35,619 nucleotides of DNA from Bacteriovorax sp. GTDB lineage: Bacteria; Bdellovibrionota; Bacteriovoracia; Bacteriovoracales; Bacteriovoracaceae. The translations under genes and the position numbers were made by a program. The DNA is taken from the NCBI GenBank assembly GCA_014378525.1, contig JACMNL010000028.1, positions 1 to 35,619 on the forward strand. The letters are read 5' to 3'. Shown piece by piece: positions 1 through 6,953 of this stretch. Positions within the stretch are counted from its first letter, which is position 1. The number at the start of each line of letters is the position of its first letter. The notes below the pieces were generated by a model that worked only from the letters and a program-made list of their open reading frames with translations, did not search any database and was not told where the DNA came from.

Positions 1-501
1 AATCAAAACCCGAATCAAAACCGCAGACCGCAGCATAATAACAATCGCCCGCGTCCTCAAGGACAAGGCGGCGGACACCAGCCGGTTAACACTAACAGCA
101 CTGGCTTTAGCGTTGAGCGCATTTATGAAAAATATTTAAATCTACTCGATCAGCATATTATCGCGCGCAGAAAATACCACGACCTGTTTTACAGAGCGGA
201 TCCTCCGCAGAAAAATAAATTAGAAAGAAATTTCTACAATACTTTGAATGATATTCGCGAATTTGAAAGCAAGCTTGCTCCAGAAATGAAAGCTTCATTT
301 GAAAAACGTAATAACGGATATCAGTATGATCGTACTTACACTTCTAACCACGCAATCCCGATTGAAGGCGATGCTGTACCCGCAGATTTACCGCCTGCAG
401 AACCACATTACTTACAGTCTCAGATAGCAGCAGATTATAGAGATGATGTTGAAGAGAGTGTAGGAACGGCCGAAGATTATTTAAAGTATAAAAACTTTTA
501 G
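1..501 (+). CDS. Partial protein with Asn/Gln/Arg-rich linker and charged helical C-terminus
   Basis: The frame is open from the first base of the window to a TAA at 499-501, so this is the 3' end of a longer gene, about 166 codons. The first ~30 visible residues are a low-complexity Asn/Gln/Arg/Pro/Gly stretch (reads NQNPNQNRRPQ at the edge). A predicted helical segment follows, with ERIYEKYLNLLDQH and then a run of Lys, Arg and Glu. The last ~45 residues are acidic and proline-containing. The layout (basic Q/N-rich linker, then an 'EKY' helix) recalls DUF4167-type RNA-associated proteins, but I cannot assign it to that family. The internal TTG at 244 is not a credible start, because coding sense continues upstream of it. 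Function unknown. Confidence 0.6.
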   Translation, partial: NQNPNQNRRPQHNNNRPRPQGQGGGHQPVNTNSTGFSVERIYEKYLNLLDQHIIARRKYHDLFYRADPPQKNKLERNFYNTLNDIREFESKLAPEMKASFEKRNNGYQYDRTYTSNHAIPIEGDAVPADLPPAEPHYLQSQIAADYRDDVEESVGTAEDYLKYKNF

Positions 502-537
502 TAGGTTTCCTCGACCGGATTTATTTAATAAATTAAA

Positions 538-849
538 TTACAGAACATCTACGTTTTCAAGTTCACGTGGTGCAACTTTCTTCGTAGTAGATTTATTGAA
601 GTAATTAGTTAACGTTTCTTCATGGTCTTTAAGAATAGCGTTTTTAATTTCTTCTGCAGAGATGTCTAAGACTTCAGAAATCTTTTTCATCATTTTTAAT
701 GGAACGTTACAAAGCCCTCTTTCAACGTTTGAGATGAACTGGCCGTTTTTGTAACCAAGTAATAGTGATAGATCTGATTGCGAATAACTTTTGGGGTGAT
801 TAATTCGTTTAGTTCTAATTAGGGCCGCGATATTTTTAAATGATCTCAT
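538..849 (-). CDS. Small Xre-family (HTH_3) transcriptional regulator
   Basis: A 103-residue protein with one helix-turn-helix domain in the first ~65 residues. It contains SYSQSDLSLLLGYKNGQFIS (recognition-helix region) followed by SNVERG, the usual Cro/C1 pattern. The Lys/Arg-poor C-terminal tail is unassigned. I start it at the ATG at 849, because a GGAGG lies seven bases before it; the frame extends upstream to a GTG at 879 that has no Shine-Dalgarno. It is divergent from xth. A near-perfect 22-bp palindrome at 918-939 lies 69 bp upstream and is a plausible operator, perhaps for autoregulation. The target genes are unknown. Confidence 0.75.
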   Translation of the reverse strand: MRSFKNIAALIRTKRINHPKSYSQSDLSLLLGYKNGQFISNVERGLCNVPLKMMKKISEVLDISAEEIKNAILKDHEETLTNYFNKSTTKKVAPRELENVDVL

Positions 850-917
850 AAAATATTCCTCCAGTAGGTCGTCACTCACATTGATATGTGGTACTGATTA
901 TATGTTTAGGTATTCCT

Positions 918-939
918 GATTGAATTAATTAATTTAATC
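918..939. promoter_or_regulatory. 22-bp near-perfect palindrome between xre and xth
   Basis: The two 11-base halves are reverse complements apart from one pair, which becomes a G.T wobble. The core is AATTAATTAATT flanked by GATT and AATC. It sits in the 186-bp divergent gap between the Xre-type regulator and exonuclease III, where an operator would be expected. Its AT-richness makes a chance origin possible. Confidence 0.35.
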
Positions 940-1035
940 CGTTGTCGTTTCAATCTTTAGACTACCTTAACAAACTTTAAGAAAAACTTAAACAAAAATT
1001 TCGATAAATAAGTAAAAACTATTCAGGTGGGACTA

Positions 1036-1809
1036 ATGACACATATTGTTACATGGAATATCAATGGGCTCCGCGCCGTATCTCAAAAAGGTTTTGCTCT
1101 TTGGTTTCAAAAACTGTCACCCGACATAATTGCTTTACAGGAAATTAAGGCCACTGAGGACAAGGTTCGCACTATTTTAGATGAATGGCAGGACTATTAT
1201 GACGTCTGGTTGAATCCGGCCATTCGTCCTGGTTATTCTGGTACAGCTTTGATGTTTAAAAAAGGGAGTCCTCCACCCATAAAGGTAAATATTGGAATTG
1301 GAATCGAAAAGTTTGATATTGAAGGAAGATTCATCTGGGCCGAATTTGAAAATTATTATATTTTAAATGGCTATTTTCCCAATGGAAAGGATGATCATTC
1401 GAGAGTGGATTATAAACTGGAATTCACGAGAGAAGTTTTAAAGCTGGCGATAAAACTTTCCAAAACAAAAGGTGTTTTGATCACTGGAGATTTGAATACT
1501 GCTCACCATGAAATAGATCTGGCCCGTCCGAAAACAAATTTAAATTCTACGGGATTTCTACCGCACGAGCGAGCTGTGCTGGATGAAATGGTAGCAGCTG
1601 GCTTTCACGATGCCCTTCGTATTCACTACCCTGATAAAAAAGATCTTTATACATGGTGGACTTACAGGGGTGGATGCCGCGAAAAAAATATCGGATGGAG
1701 ACTCGACTACTTTTTTATCGATGAAAAAATTAAATCAAAAATGACGAAGATAAATATTCTTCACGATGTTATGGGAAGTGATCACTGTCCCGTAGAAATT
1801 GAATTCTAG
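1036..1809 (+). CDS. xth: Exodeoxyribonuclease III (AP endonuclease, ExoIII family)
   Basis: A 257-residue member of the endonuclease/exonuclease/phosphatase fold. Family enzymes cleave DNA 5' to abasic sites and remove 3' blocking groups in base-excision repair. All catalytic motifs are visible: TWNINGLRA at the start, metal ligand E36 in LQEIKA, the NGYFPNG loop at 111-117, GDLNTAHHEIDLA with D152 and N154, WRLDYFF at 221-227, and the final GSDHCP with D249 and H250. The ATG at 1036 is preferred over the GTG at 1027 because AGGTGG lies seven bases before it. The stop shares the palindrome CTAG (1806-1809) with the stop of the convergent gene. Confidence 0.93.
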   Translation: MTHIVTWNINGLRAVSQKGFALWFQKLSPDIIALQEIKATEDKVRTILDEWQDYYDVWLNPAIRPGYSGTALMFKKGSPPPIKVNIGIGIEKFDIEGRFIWAEFENYYILNGYFPNGKDDHSRVDYKLEFTREVLKLAIKLSKTKGVLITGDLNTAHHEIDLARPKTNLNSTGFLPHERAVLDEMVAAGFHDALRIHYPDKKDLYTWWTYRGGCREKNIGWRLDYFFIDEKIKSKMTKINILHDVMGSDHCPVEIEF

Positions 1810-3200
1810 AATTTTGCTTTCAGCTGATACATAAAAGATGTGCGTTTGTTTTCATCGACACGTACATCGAGAACCATTGTCAGGTTATCTTTCACGGCCA
1901 ATCTGTGCTGGAGTGAAACGTATTTATTCTGCATTTCGTTTCTTCCGACTGCGACGGTGGCCATCTGGTCTTTGTCGATTGAAAAATCTTTAGCGACAAC
2001 GTATGAATTGGCGTTTGTGAGTTTATCTTTTTTAAACTCTGTACGCATGTATGAAGTTGAGCTGTCAGTTAGTGCAAAAGTCACTAATTGTTGTGTAGAT
2101 GAATCCAGCATTTTACCTGTTACTTTTACTGCATCCTTATCATCAGCGGCCCCGAGTTTAACTTCGTAGGGAACTGTTACAGTTCTGGTCGTCTCACCTT
2201 TTAAATTAGTGAGCACATCGACCTGAATATAAGATGTCCCTTTTTCATTCTGCAGATTCATATTGGCCTCGTTTCCTCGCAGAGAAAGATGCGATTTAGC
2301 GTTTACGCGAACACCATCTGCTCCACCAATGTTCTGACTAACTTCAGCTTCAGCGACGTGAATGTTTTTAGGAATCACTACCATTTTAGTTTCGAGAGTT
2401 GGATCAACACTCAATTTGAATTTATTTTTGCTATCTATTTTGTCTTCCGATGTCTGGATTATCTTGGGCAGATTTAATTCAGCTTTTTTAAGTGTTACAT
2501 CCGGTATTGCAGCACTGCCCATTGAAGGAATCCCGTAAGGATTCTTTTCTTCCTCTGTGGGCCGGTAATAATAATAGCGGAACTTTCCACCGTCTTTATT
2601 GAGAATGGCCTGGACGATAATATTTCTCTGGTCACCTTCACCGCGGTAATAATAAATGATCTCTTCAGTTTTAGGATCGAGAATCTGCACGGCCGTTGTT
2701 CCAGAAAATTTAAAAACATTTTCGGCCATCAGTTCTGCGGCCCCATCGAATTTTGTAGGCTTCAGGTCAGGTGTGATGTCTTTATAACGGTTACAAGTCA
2801 CTGCTCCATCATCCTGGCGTGTCTTCACACTGTAATATAAAAATTTAAGCCGATTGATGTTAACAGGAACTTCTTCTTCCTGGCCCACCTTTGGATCTTT
2901 TTTCATCTGGTCTAAAATTTTATTGATATCTCCAGCAAGCTGAACGTGCTTAGGACAGTGTGAGCAGTCGCTGTCTGATGTAGACTCCTGTCCGATGAGT
3001 TTTGGTTTTTCTACCGACTTCGCAGTTGCTTTTTCAATAAATGTTGTAAGCTCAGTTAATTTTTCAGTAGAGAGTCCTGAGTATTTAGTCGCAAAAGTGT
3101 TCTTAGCTTCATCAATTTTAGAAAATGTATCGAAGTCCATGGCCTTCGCATTGGTAATAAAAAAGACTGCGAAAAATATTATAAAAATACGGAATTTCAT
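1806..3200 (-). CDS. Secreted protein of unknown function, possibly outer-membrane associated
   Basis: A 464-residue protein with a clear Sec signal peptide, cut after the Ala-Lys-Ala at about residue 20. The segment after it is helical and ends in a CSHCPKH motif (C79, C82), which could bind metal or form a disulfide; another Cys lies in AVTCNRY. From about residue 140 the sequence alternates polar and hydrophobic residues in short strands, including FRYYYYR. The protein ends in YQLKAKF, and a terminal Phe after a beta-strand is typical of outer-membrane beta-barrels. I do not recognise the family, and barrel topology is inference. It converges on xth with overlapping stops and lies 69 bp from the divergent DOMON-like gene. 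Confidence 0.7.
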   Translation of the reverse strand: MKFRIFIIFFAVFFITNAKAMDFDTFSKIDEAKNTFATKYSGLSTEKLTELTTFIEKATAKSVEKPKLIGQESTSDSDCSHCPKHVQLAGDINKILDQMKKDPKVGQEEEVPVNINRLKFLYYSVKTRQDDGAVTCNRYKDITPDLKPTKFDGAAELMAENVFKFSGTTAVQILDPKTEEIIYYYRGEGDQRNIIVQAILNKDGGKFRYYYYRPTEEEKNPYGIPSMGSAAIPDVTLKKAELNLPKIIQTSEDKIDSKNKFKLSVDPTLETKMVVIPKNIHVAEAEVSQNIGGADGVRVNAKSHLSLRGNEANMNLQNEKGTSYIQVDVLTNLKGETTRTVTVPYEVKLGAADDKDAVKVTGKMLDSSTQQLVTFALTDSSTSYMRTEFKKDKLTNANSYVVAKDFSIDKDQMATVAVGRNEMQNKYVSLQHRLAVKDNLTMVLDVRVDENKRTSFMYQLKAKF

Positions 3201-3269
3201 AGTAATCTTTTCGGAGCGATACTATGAAAGTTTAGACTACCAAATGTATTATTTTAGTCAGGAATCCTT

Positions 3270-3803
3270 ATGGCAAAATTTGCTCTAACACCTTTTGATT
3301 TAACAACTGCTCCGGATATCAGAATTGATTCAGAACTCAATACGACGAGTGATGCAGTTTTTATCAGCTTTAAGCTTACTGGAGCGCTTTCTAGGGTTGA
3401 TTTAGGAAAAGGAATCCCTCAACACTCCCGCGTGATGAATCTTTGGGAAAAGACCTGTTTTGAGCTTTTCATTAAAAATTCTGAAGACCATTATCTGGAG
3501 TTTAATTTTTCGCCGGACTTTGAATGGAATTGTTTTCATTTTGAAAAAAAGAAAAGTCCTCCCGTTCCATATAAAAAAATGGAGATGGTTATTTTTGATA
3601 TTTTATTTTCCAATGAAGTCGTGCATGTGATTGTAGAATTGAAGAAAATAATGTTTCCTGAAAACTTTTTTGCTACATCAATGTCTGCGGGAATTACGAG
3701 TGTGATAAAAGAAAAAACGGGAGAGTTAAGTTATTGGGCCCTATCTCATAAAGATACGAAGCCCAACTTCCATCAGTTTGAATCGTTTAAATATAAGTTT
3801 TAA
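3270..3803 (+). CDS. DOMON-like domain protein
   Basis: A 177-residue protein matching the bacterial DOMON-like type 2 family. LWEKTCFELFI at about residue 59 is followed by YLEFNFSPDFEWNCFHFE, and YWALSHKDTKPNFHQFESF sits near the C-terminus. This order of Trp/Cys/Phe, 'NFSP..W' and 'ALSH..KP.FH' blocks is the family signature. The DOMON fold is a beta-sandwich that elsewhere binds haem or sugars; no ligand is established for this subfamily. There is no signal peptide, so it is probably cytoplasmic. An AGGA lies seven bases before the ATG. The 3' end overlaps the convergent gene by 17 bp. Confidence 0.75.
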   Translation: MAKFALTPFDLTTAPDIRIDSELNTTSDAVFISFKLTGALSRVDLGKGIPQHSRVMNLWEKTCFELFIKNSEDHYLEFNFSPDFEWNCFHFEKKKSPPVPYKKMEMVIFDILFSNEVVHVIVELKKIMFPENFFATSMSAGITSVIKEKTGELSYWALSHKDTKPNFHQFESFKYKF

Positions 3804-4185
3804 TCGAGATTGTGTATTCTTTCTCAGAAACTTTACTTACAAGACCTGTTACTAAAAGTTCCTGAAAACAAGAAGCAGTTAACTTCTTACCCATATCATC
3901 CATTACAACAGAATAAATTTTTTCATCTGTCTTGAAATCAAGGGTCATTACTTTCCCTTCCTTCGAGCGCTCTTTCGGTCTGATCGTTCCTGAAAGCTGA
4001 ACTAGTTTATCTTTATAAACGTAGTAGCTGTCTCGGTTGAATCCAGAACCTTCAGCTTTGCCTTTTTTACCTTTGCCGCCGCCTTCTTCATCGTCATCAA
4101 ACGCGAACTCATCGTCCCCGCCTTCATCACTTTCGGTGTCCAGCTCTTCGTCAATATCGTCTAGTTCGTCTTTAAATCCGGCCAT
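3787..4185 (-). CDS. Hypothetical protein: acidic N-terminal tail plus small beta-rich domain
   Basis: A 132-residue protein. Residues 6-38 are almost all Asp, Glu and Gly, followed by a short Gly/Lys stretch (GGGKGKKGK). Residues 50-132 look like five to six beta-strands (VQLSGTIRP, KVMTLDFKT, KIYSVVMDD, ELLVTGLVSKV, YTISIKTYI), compatible with an OB-like barrel. That fold guess rests only on the strand pattern. A polyacidic tail on a small beta-domain is seen in some nucleic-acid-mimicking or nucleic-acid-binding proteins. AAAGGA precedes the ATG. A perfect 7-1-7 palindrome (4225-4239) lies 40 bp upstream. Confidence 0.6.
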   Translation of the reverse strand: MAGFKDELDDIDEELDTESDEGGDDEFAFDDDEEGGGKGKKGKAEGSGFNRDSYYVYKDKLVQLSGTIRPKERSKEGKVMTLDFKTDEKIYSVVMDDMGKKLTASCFQELLVTGLVSKVSEKEYTISIKTYI

Positions 4186-4224
4186 AGTGGTCCTTTATCT
4201 TTTCGTTTAGTGGAATCTTTTAGT

Positions 4225-4239
4225 ATCTTAGTCTAAGAT
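4225..4239. promoter_or_regulatory. Perfect 15-bp palindrome, candidate operator
   Basis: ATCTTAG-T-CTAAGAT, seven-base perfect arms around one central base, lies 40 bp upstream of the acidic-tail gene on the reverse strand and 131 bp upstream of the small secreted gene on the forward strand. It could be an operator for either. No T-tract follows on either strand, so it does not look like a terminator. Confidence 0.3.
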
Positions 4240-4311
4240 TTTTAAGAATAAAGCAAAGAAAATCAACATATTTGTCATCGGTCGCCACAATTTTATTGCA
4301 CTATTTTCTAC

Positions 4312-4340
4312 TACCACCCGGTTAGGGACAGTGGTATACT
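4312..4340 (+). promoter_or_regulatory. Extended -10 promoter with overlapping inverted repeat
   Basis: TGGTATACT at 4332-4340 is an extended -10 element (TGn plus TATACT). It would start transcription near 4347, giving a ~24-nt leader that contains the GGAGG of the small secreted gene. No good -35 is seen, as is usual for extended -10 promoters. An inverted repeat, TACCAC (4312-4317) and GTGGTA (4331-4336), overlaps the -10, so a bound repressor could block it. Confidence 0.45.
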
Positions 4341-4370
4341 GAGGGCAAGCACTAATGGAGGCCTATTCCC

Positions 4371-4574
4371 ATGAAAACTAAATCACTTTTGTTATTATCG
4401 CTAGTTCTACTTCATACATATACAAATTACGCGCATGCTCAAGATGATGAGATGACTTTTCCCGATGCTGAAAGCAGCGTAATGCCAGCAGGAAATACTT
4501 CTAACACACCACCAGTTATCATTGACGATAGTGACTCAAATGATGTGTCTGATGTGAGTGAGTACGACGGCTAA
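4371..4574 (+). CDS. Small secreted acidic protein
   Basis: A 67-residue protein. Residues 1-23 are a textbook Sec signal peptide (Lys-rich start, poly-Leu core, cleavage after AHA). The mature peptide is only ~44 residues, Asp/Ser/Asn-rich, acidic, and without Cys. A GGAGG lies nine bases before the ATG, an extended -10 promoter lies upstream and an intrinsic terminator follows. It is therefore a self-contained monocistronic unit, which supports a real gene despite its size. No family is recognised and the function is unknown. Confidence 0.65.
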   Translation: MKTKSLLLLSLVLLHTYTNYAHAQDDEMTFPDAESSVMPAGNTSNTPPVIIDDSDSNDVSDVSEYDG

Positions 4575-4596
4575 TTTCTAGTTAAAATTTCTAAAT

Positions 4597-4630
4597 AAAA
4601 AAAGCACACCGCAGGGGGTGCTTTTTTTTT
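4597..4630 (+). terminator. Intrinsic terminator
   Basis: A run of seven A, then GCACACC, a GCAG tetraloop, GGGGTGC and nine T. The stem pairs GCAC with GTGC and CC with GG around one A.G mismatch, extended by the A/T tracts. It ends the small secreted gene 22 bp after its stop. The symmetric A/T tracts would allow it to work in both directions. It insulates the ole operon from upstream transcription. Confidence 0.85.
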
Positions 4631-4701
4631 GTCTAATCGCGACGCACTCCGCTCAACCACTCATACACTTCTTTTACTAAATTATTCTTGCCAAAAGTTC
4701 G

Positions 4702-4717
4702 AATAATCGCAATTATT
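4702..4717. promoter_or_regulatory. Candidate operator in the promoter of the ole operon
   Basis: AATAAT-CGCA-ATTATT, perfect six-base arms, lies 69 bp before the regulator gene that opens the operon. A -35-like TTGCCA (4688-4693) precedes it, and 17 bp on, AATTAT (4711-4716) could serve as a weak -10 inside the repeat. A MarR/GbsR dimer binding here would occlude RNA polymerase and autoregulate the operon. Function is inferred from position and symmetry only. Confidence 0.35.
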
Positions 4718-4785
4718 TTATATATTCTATTTTTGTAATAAATTAAAAATATCAATAGGATCTGCGCTTTATTAGGACGGTTAGT

Positions 4786-5436
4786 ATGAATCACAATGAT
4801 GCGATAGTGGAACCAGAGATTTTAAAAGAGCTCTCAAGCTTCGAAATTTTTTTCGGCCGCATGGGATTTAAAAGAATTGATGGAAGCGTTTTCGGATTAT
4901 TAATTCTCGCTAAAAAACCTCTGACTTCTGAAGAGATCGAACAGACATTAAATCTTTCTCAAAGTGCAGTTTCACTTTCATTAAAAACTCTCACACATTT
5001 TGGTGCTGTTGAAACAACCGGCGACCGCGATAACCGTGATACTAAAGCACGACTTCATTCTGCGAAAGAAGACTCGCTTTCAATCGTTGCCAGTGTTTTT
5101 AGAAAACGTGAAGAAGAAGTTGTGGCCGATTTTAAAAGAATGGCAATAAGAGTTCTGGAGAAATCTGAAAGTGCAGAGCACCTGGGACGCAAAAAAAGAA
5201 TGCAGTCGATTCTTACGACGTGTGAGATCGCTGAGTCTGTCATGAATTTTGTAATCACAATGGCCCACAGTAAATCGCGTTCTGATTACGATGCTCAATA
5301 TGAGGCAATGGTAAAACGTCTCCCAAAAGCACTCGACCTGCTTGCAACAACTGCGGGACCTCTCGCCGACTTCACTATGAATATCAAAGATAATTTAACC
5401 GAAAAATTTAAGAGTAATTTTAAAGGGATTCTTTAA
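4786..5436 (+). CDS. GbsR/MarR-family winged-helix transcriptional regulator
   Basis: A 216-residue protein. Residues ~25-95 form a winged helix of GbsR/MarR type: GSVFGLLILAKKPLTSEEIE, then LNLSQSAVSLSLKTLTHFGAVE (recognition helix) and a charged wing at GDRDNRDTKAR. A long helical C-terminal half would carry dimerisation and any ligand site. It is the first gene of the apparent regulator-KS-ACP-oxidoreductase-oleABCD operon and ends 12 bp before the ketosynthase. It is therefore probably the local regulator, acting at the inverted repeat 4702-4717. The effector is unknown; a fatty-acyl thioester or the olefin product is a guess from context. Confidence 0.8.
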   Translation: MNHNDAIVEPEILKELSSFEIFFGRMGFKRIDGSVFGLLILAKKPLTSEEIEQTLNLSQSAVSLSLKTLTHFGAVETTGDRDNRDTKARLHSAKEDSLSIVASVFRKREEEVVADFKRMAIRVLEKSESAEHLGRKKRMQSILTTCEIAESVMNFVITMAHSKSRSDYDAQYEAMVKRLPKALDLLATTAGPLADFTMNIKDNLTEKFKSNFKGIL

Positions 5437-5448
5437 GGAACAACTTTT

Positions 5449-6687
5449 ATGAAAAATGATAAACAGAGAATTGTTATAACTGGTATCGGGCTTACTTCTC
5501 CACTCGGAAATAACCTGTCTGAACTTCGCGAAGGTTTATTAAACGGTCGCAGTGGAATCGTTCACACAGAAATTCGTCATATGGGAAAAGTAGCTGCAGG
5601 ACTTTGTCGTTTTGATGAAACAAAACACCAGTCAAAAAAAATGAGGAAACGCGGGACACGTGCCGGTGCGATTTCAGTTTTTTGTACGAAAGAAGCATTG
5701 AATGATTCAGGTGTTGACTGGGATGCCACAGATAAAGCGCGCGTTGGTGTTTATCTGGGAATCACAGAGCACGGAAACGTTGAAACTGAAAATGAAATTC
5801 ACGATCTCTATAATTCGCATAATAAAGATGTATCGTTCTGGTCTCATCATCACAATCCAAGAACTGTGGCGAACAATCCAGCTGGAGAAGTCACTCTTAA
5901 TCTTGGGATTACCGGACCTCATTATACCATCGGTGCAGCTTGCGCTGCCGGAAATTTGGGAATTATTCAGGGTGCTCAACAGCTTCTTCTGGACGAAGTG
6001 GATCTAGCTTTTGCCGGCGGGATTTCAGAGTCGACAGAAACGTTCGGGATCTTTGCGGCCTTTAAAGCGCAGGGTGCTTTAGGGCATCACGATGATCCGT
6101 CACTTGCAACACGTCCGCTTGATGTAGATAGAAACGGTATTGTTGTTTCAGAAGGTGGAGCGGTTTACGTACTAGAGCGACTAAGTGATGCGAAAAAAAG
6201 AAATGCGAAAATTTACGGAGAAATTATCGGATACCATTCCAACAGTGATGCTTCGGATTTCGTTCTTCCCAATACAGAAAGACAAATTGAATGCATGAAG
6301 TACGCAATGAAAAAAGCAGGTATCGAGCCGGGTGAAGTTGATATCGTCAACATGCATGCGACGGGAACCAACCAGGGTGACATCCAGGAATGCCAGGCCG
6401 TTGCTGGTTTATTTTCGGGATGCCCTACTACATTTGTAAATGCGACGAAAGGATTTATCGGCCACGCGATGGGTGCTGCCGGTGCACTTGAGCTTGCAGG
6501 GAATATTCCTTCGTTCGTGGACGGGTATATTCACCCTTGTAAAAAAATTGAAAAACTTGACCCTGATTGTGCGATTCCGAATTTAGTTAACGGAGAGAAA
6601 ATCGCTCATGATGTAAAAATCATTCTGAATAACTCGTTTGGGATGCTCGGTATTAACTCAACACTTATAATTAAAAAGTACTCATAA
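5449..6687 (+). CDS. FabF-like beta-ketoacyl-ACP synthase (KAS II type)
   Basis: A 412-residue condensing enzyme of the thiolase fold. Family members extend acyl-ACP by two carbons using malonyl-ACP. The full catalytic set is present: nucleophile C165 in GAACAAG, H303 in NMHATGTNQGD, K334 and H339 in NATKGFIGHAMGAAG. Length matches FabF. The acyl-pocket loop at 190-212 (GGISESTETFGIFAAFKAQG) differs from the common FabF sequence, so chain specificity may be special. It lies between the regulator and an ACP gene with 12-bp gaps and has its own AAGGAA. The context suggests a dedicated elongating ketosynthase for the olefin pathway rather than the housekeeping FabF, since the usual fabD/fabH/plsX neighbours are absent. 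Confidence 0.9.
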   Translation: MKNDKQRIVITGIGLTSPLGNNLSELREGLLNGRSGIVHTEIRHMGKVAAGLCRFDETKHQSKKMRKRGTRAGAISVFCTKEALNDSGVDWDATDKARVGVYLGITEHGNVETENEIHDLYNSHNKDVSFWSHHHNPRTVANNPAGEVTLNLGITGPHYTIGAACAAGNLGIIQGAQQLLLDEVDLAFAGGISESTETFGIFAAFKAQGALGHHDDPSLATRPLDVDRNGIVVSEGGAVYVLERLSDAKKRNAKIYGEIIGYHSNSDASDFVLPNTERQIECMKYAMKKAGIEPGEVDIVNMHATGTNQGDIQECQAVAGLFSGCPTTFVNATKGFIGHAMGAAGALELAGNIPSFVDGYIHPCKKIEKLDPDCAIPNLVNGEKIAHDVKIILNNSFGMLGINSTLIIKKYS

Positions 6688-6699
6688 GGAGAAGACAAA

Positions 6700-6951
6700 A
6701 TGGTAACAAATGCAGAAGTACGTACAAAAGTTTTAGACATCATCGCTGACATCGCTCTTGATGACGACGTCACAGGAATTAAAGATGATGTAGCTCTAAG
6801 AGAGCAGCTGGACCTTGATTCAATGGATTTTTTAGACATCGTTATGGAGCTAAAAAAACGCCATAAGATTGAAGTTCCCCAGGAAGATTACCCGCGTTTA
6901 GCTTCAATGGCCTCGTGTGTGGAATATCTTGTTCCGAAGTTTAATCAGTAA
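6700..6951 (+). CDS. Acyl carrier protein
   Basis: An 83-residue four-helix carrier protein. S41 in LDLDSMDFLD is the phosphopantetheine attachment site; the Asp before it and the Met-Asp after it fit the DSL-type consensus with Met in place of Leu. The following helix, IVMELKKRHKIEVP, is the normal partner-recognition helix. AAGGAG precedes the ATG. It lies 12 bp after the ketosynthase and 2 bp before the CrtI-like oxidoreductase. This makes it the probable tether on which chains are built and modified before transfer to OleA. No phosphopantetheinyl transferase is encoded in the window, so a host enzyme must activate it. Confidence 0.9.
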   Translation: MVTNAEVRTKVLDIIADIALDDDVTGIKDDVALREQLDLDSMDFLDIVMELKKRHKIEVPQEDYPRLASMASCVEYLVPKFNQ

Positions 6952-6953
6952 TA

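Noticed and set aside
1840-2169. Forward-strand ORF of 109 codons inside the reverse-strand secreted protein
   Set aside because: It lies wholly antisense to a gene with a signal peptide and normal composition and has no ribosome site, so it is a shadow frame. The same reasoning removes the other antisense ORFs, for example 13599-13829, 29512-29943 and 34942-35481.
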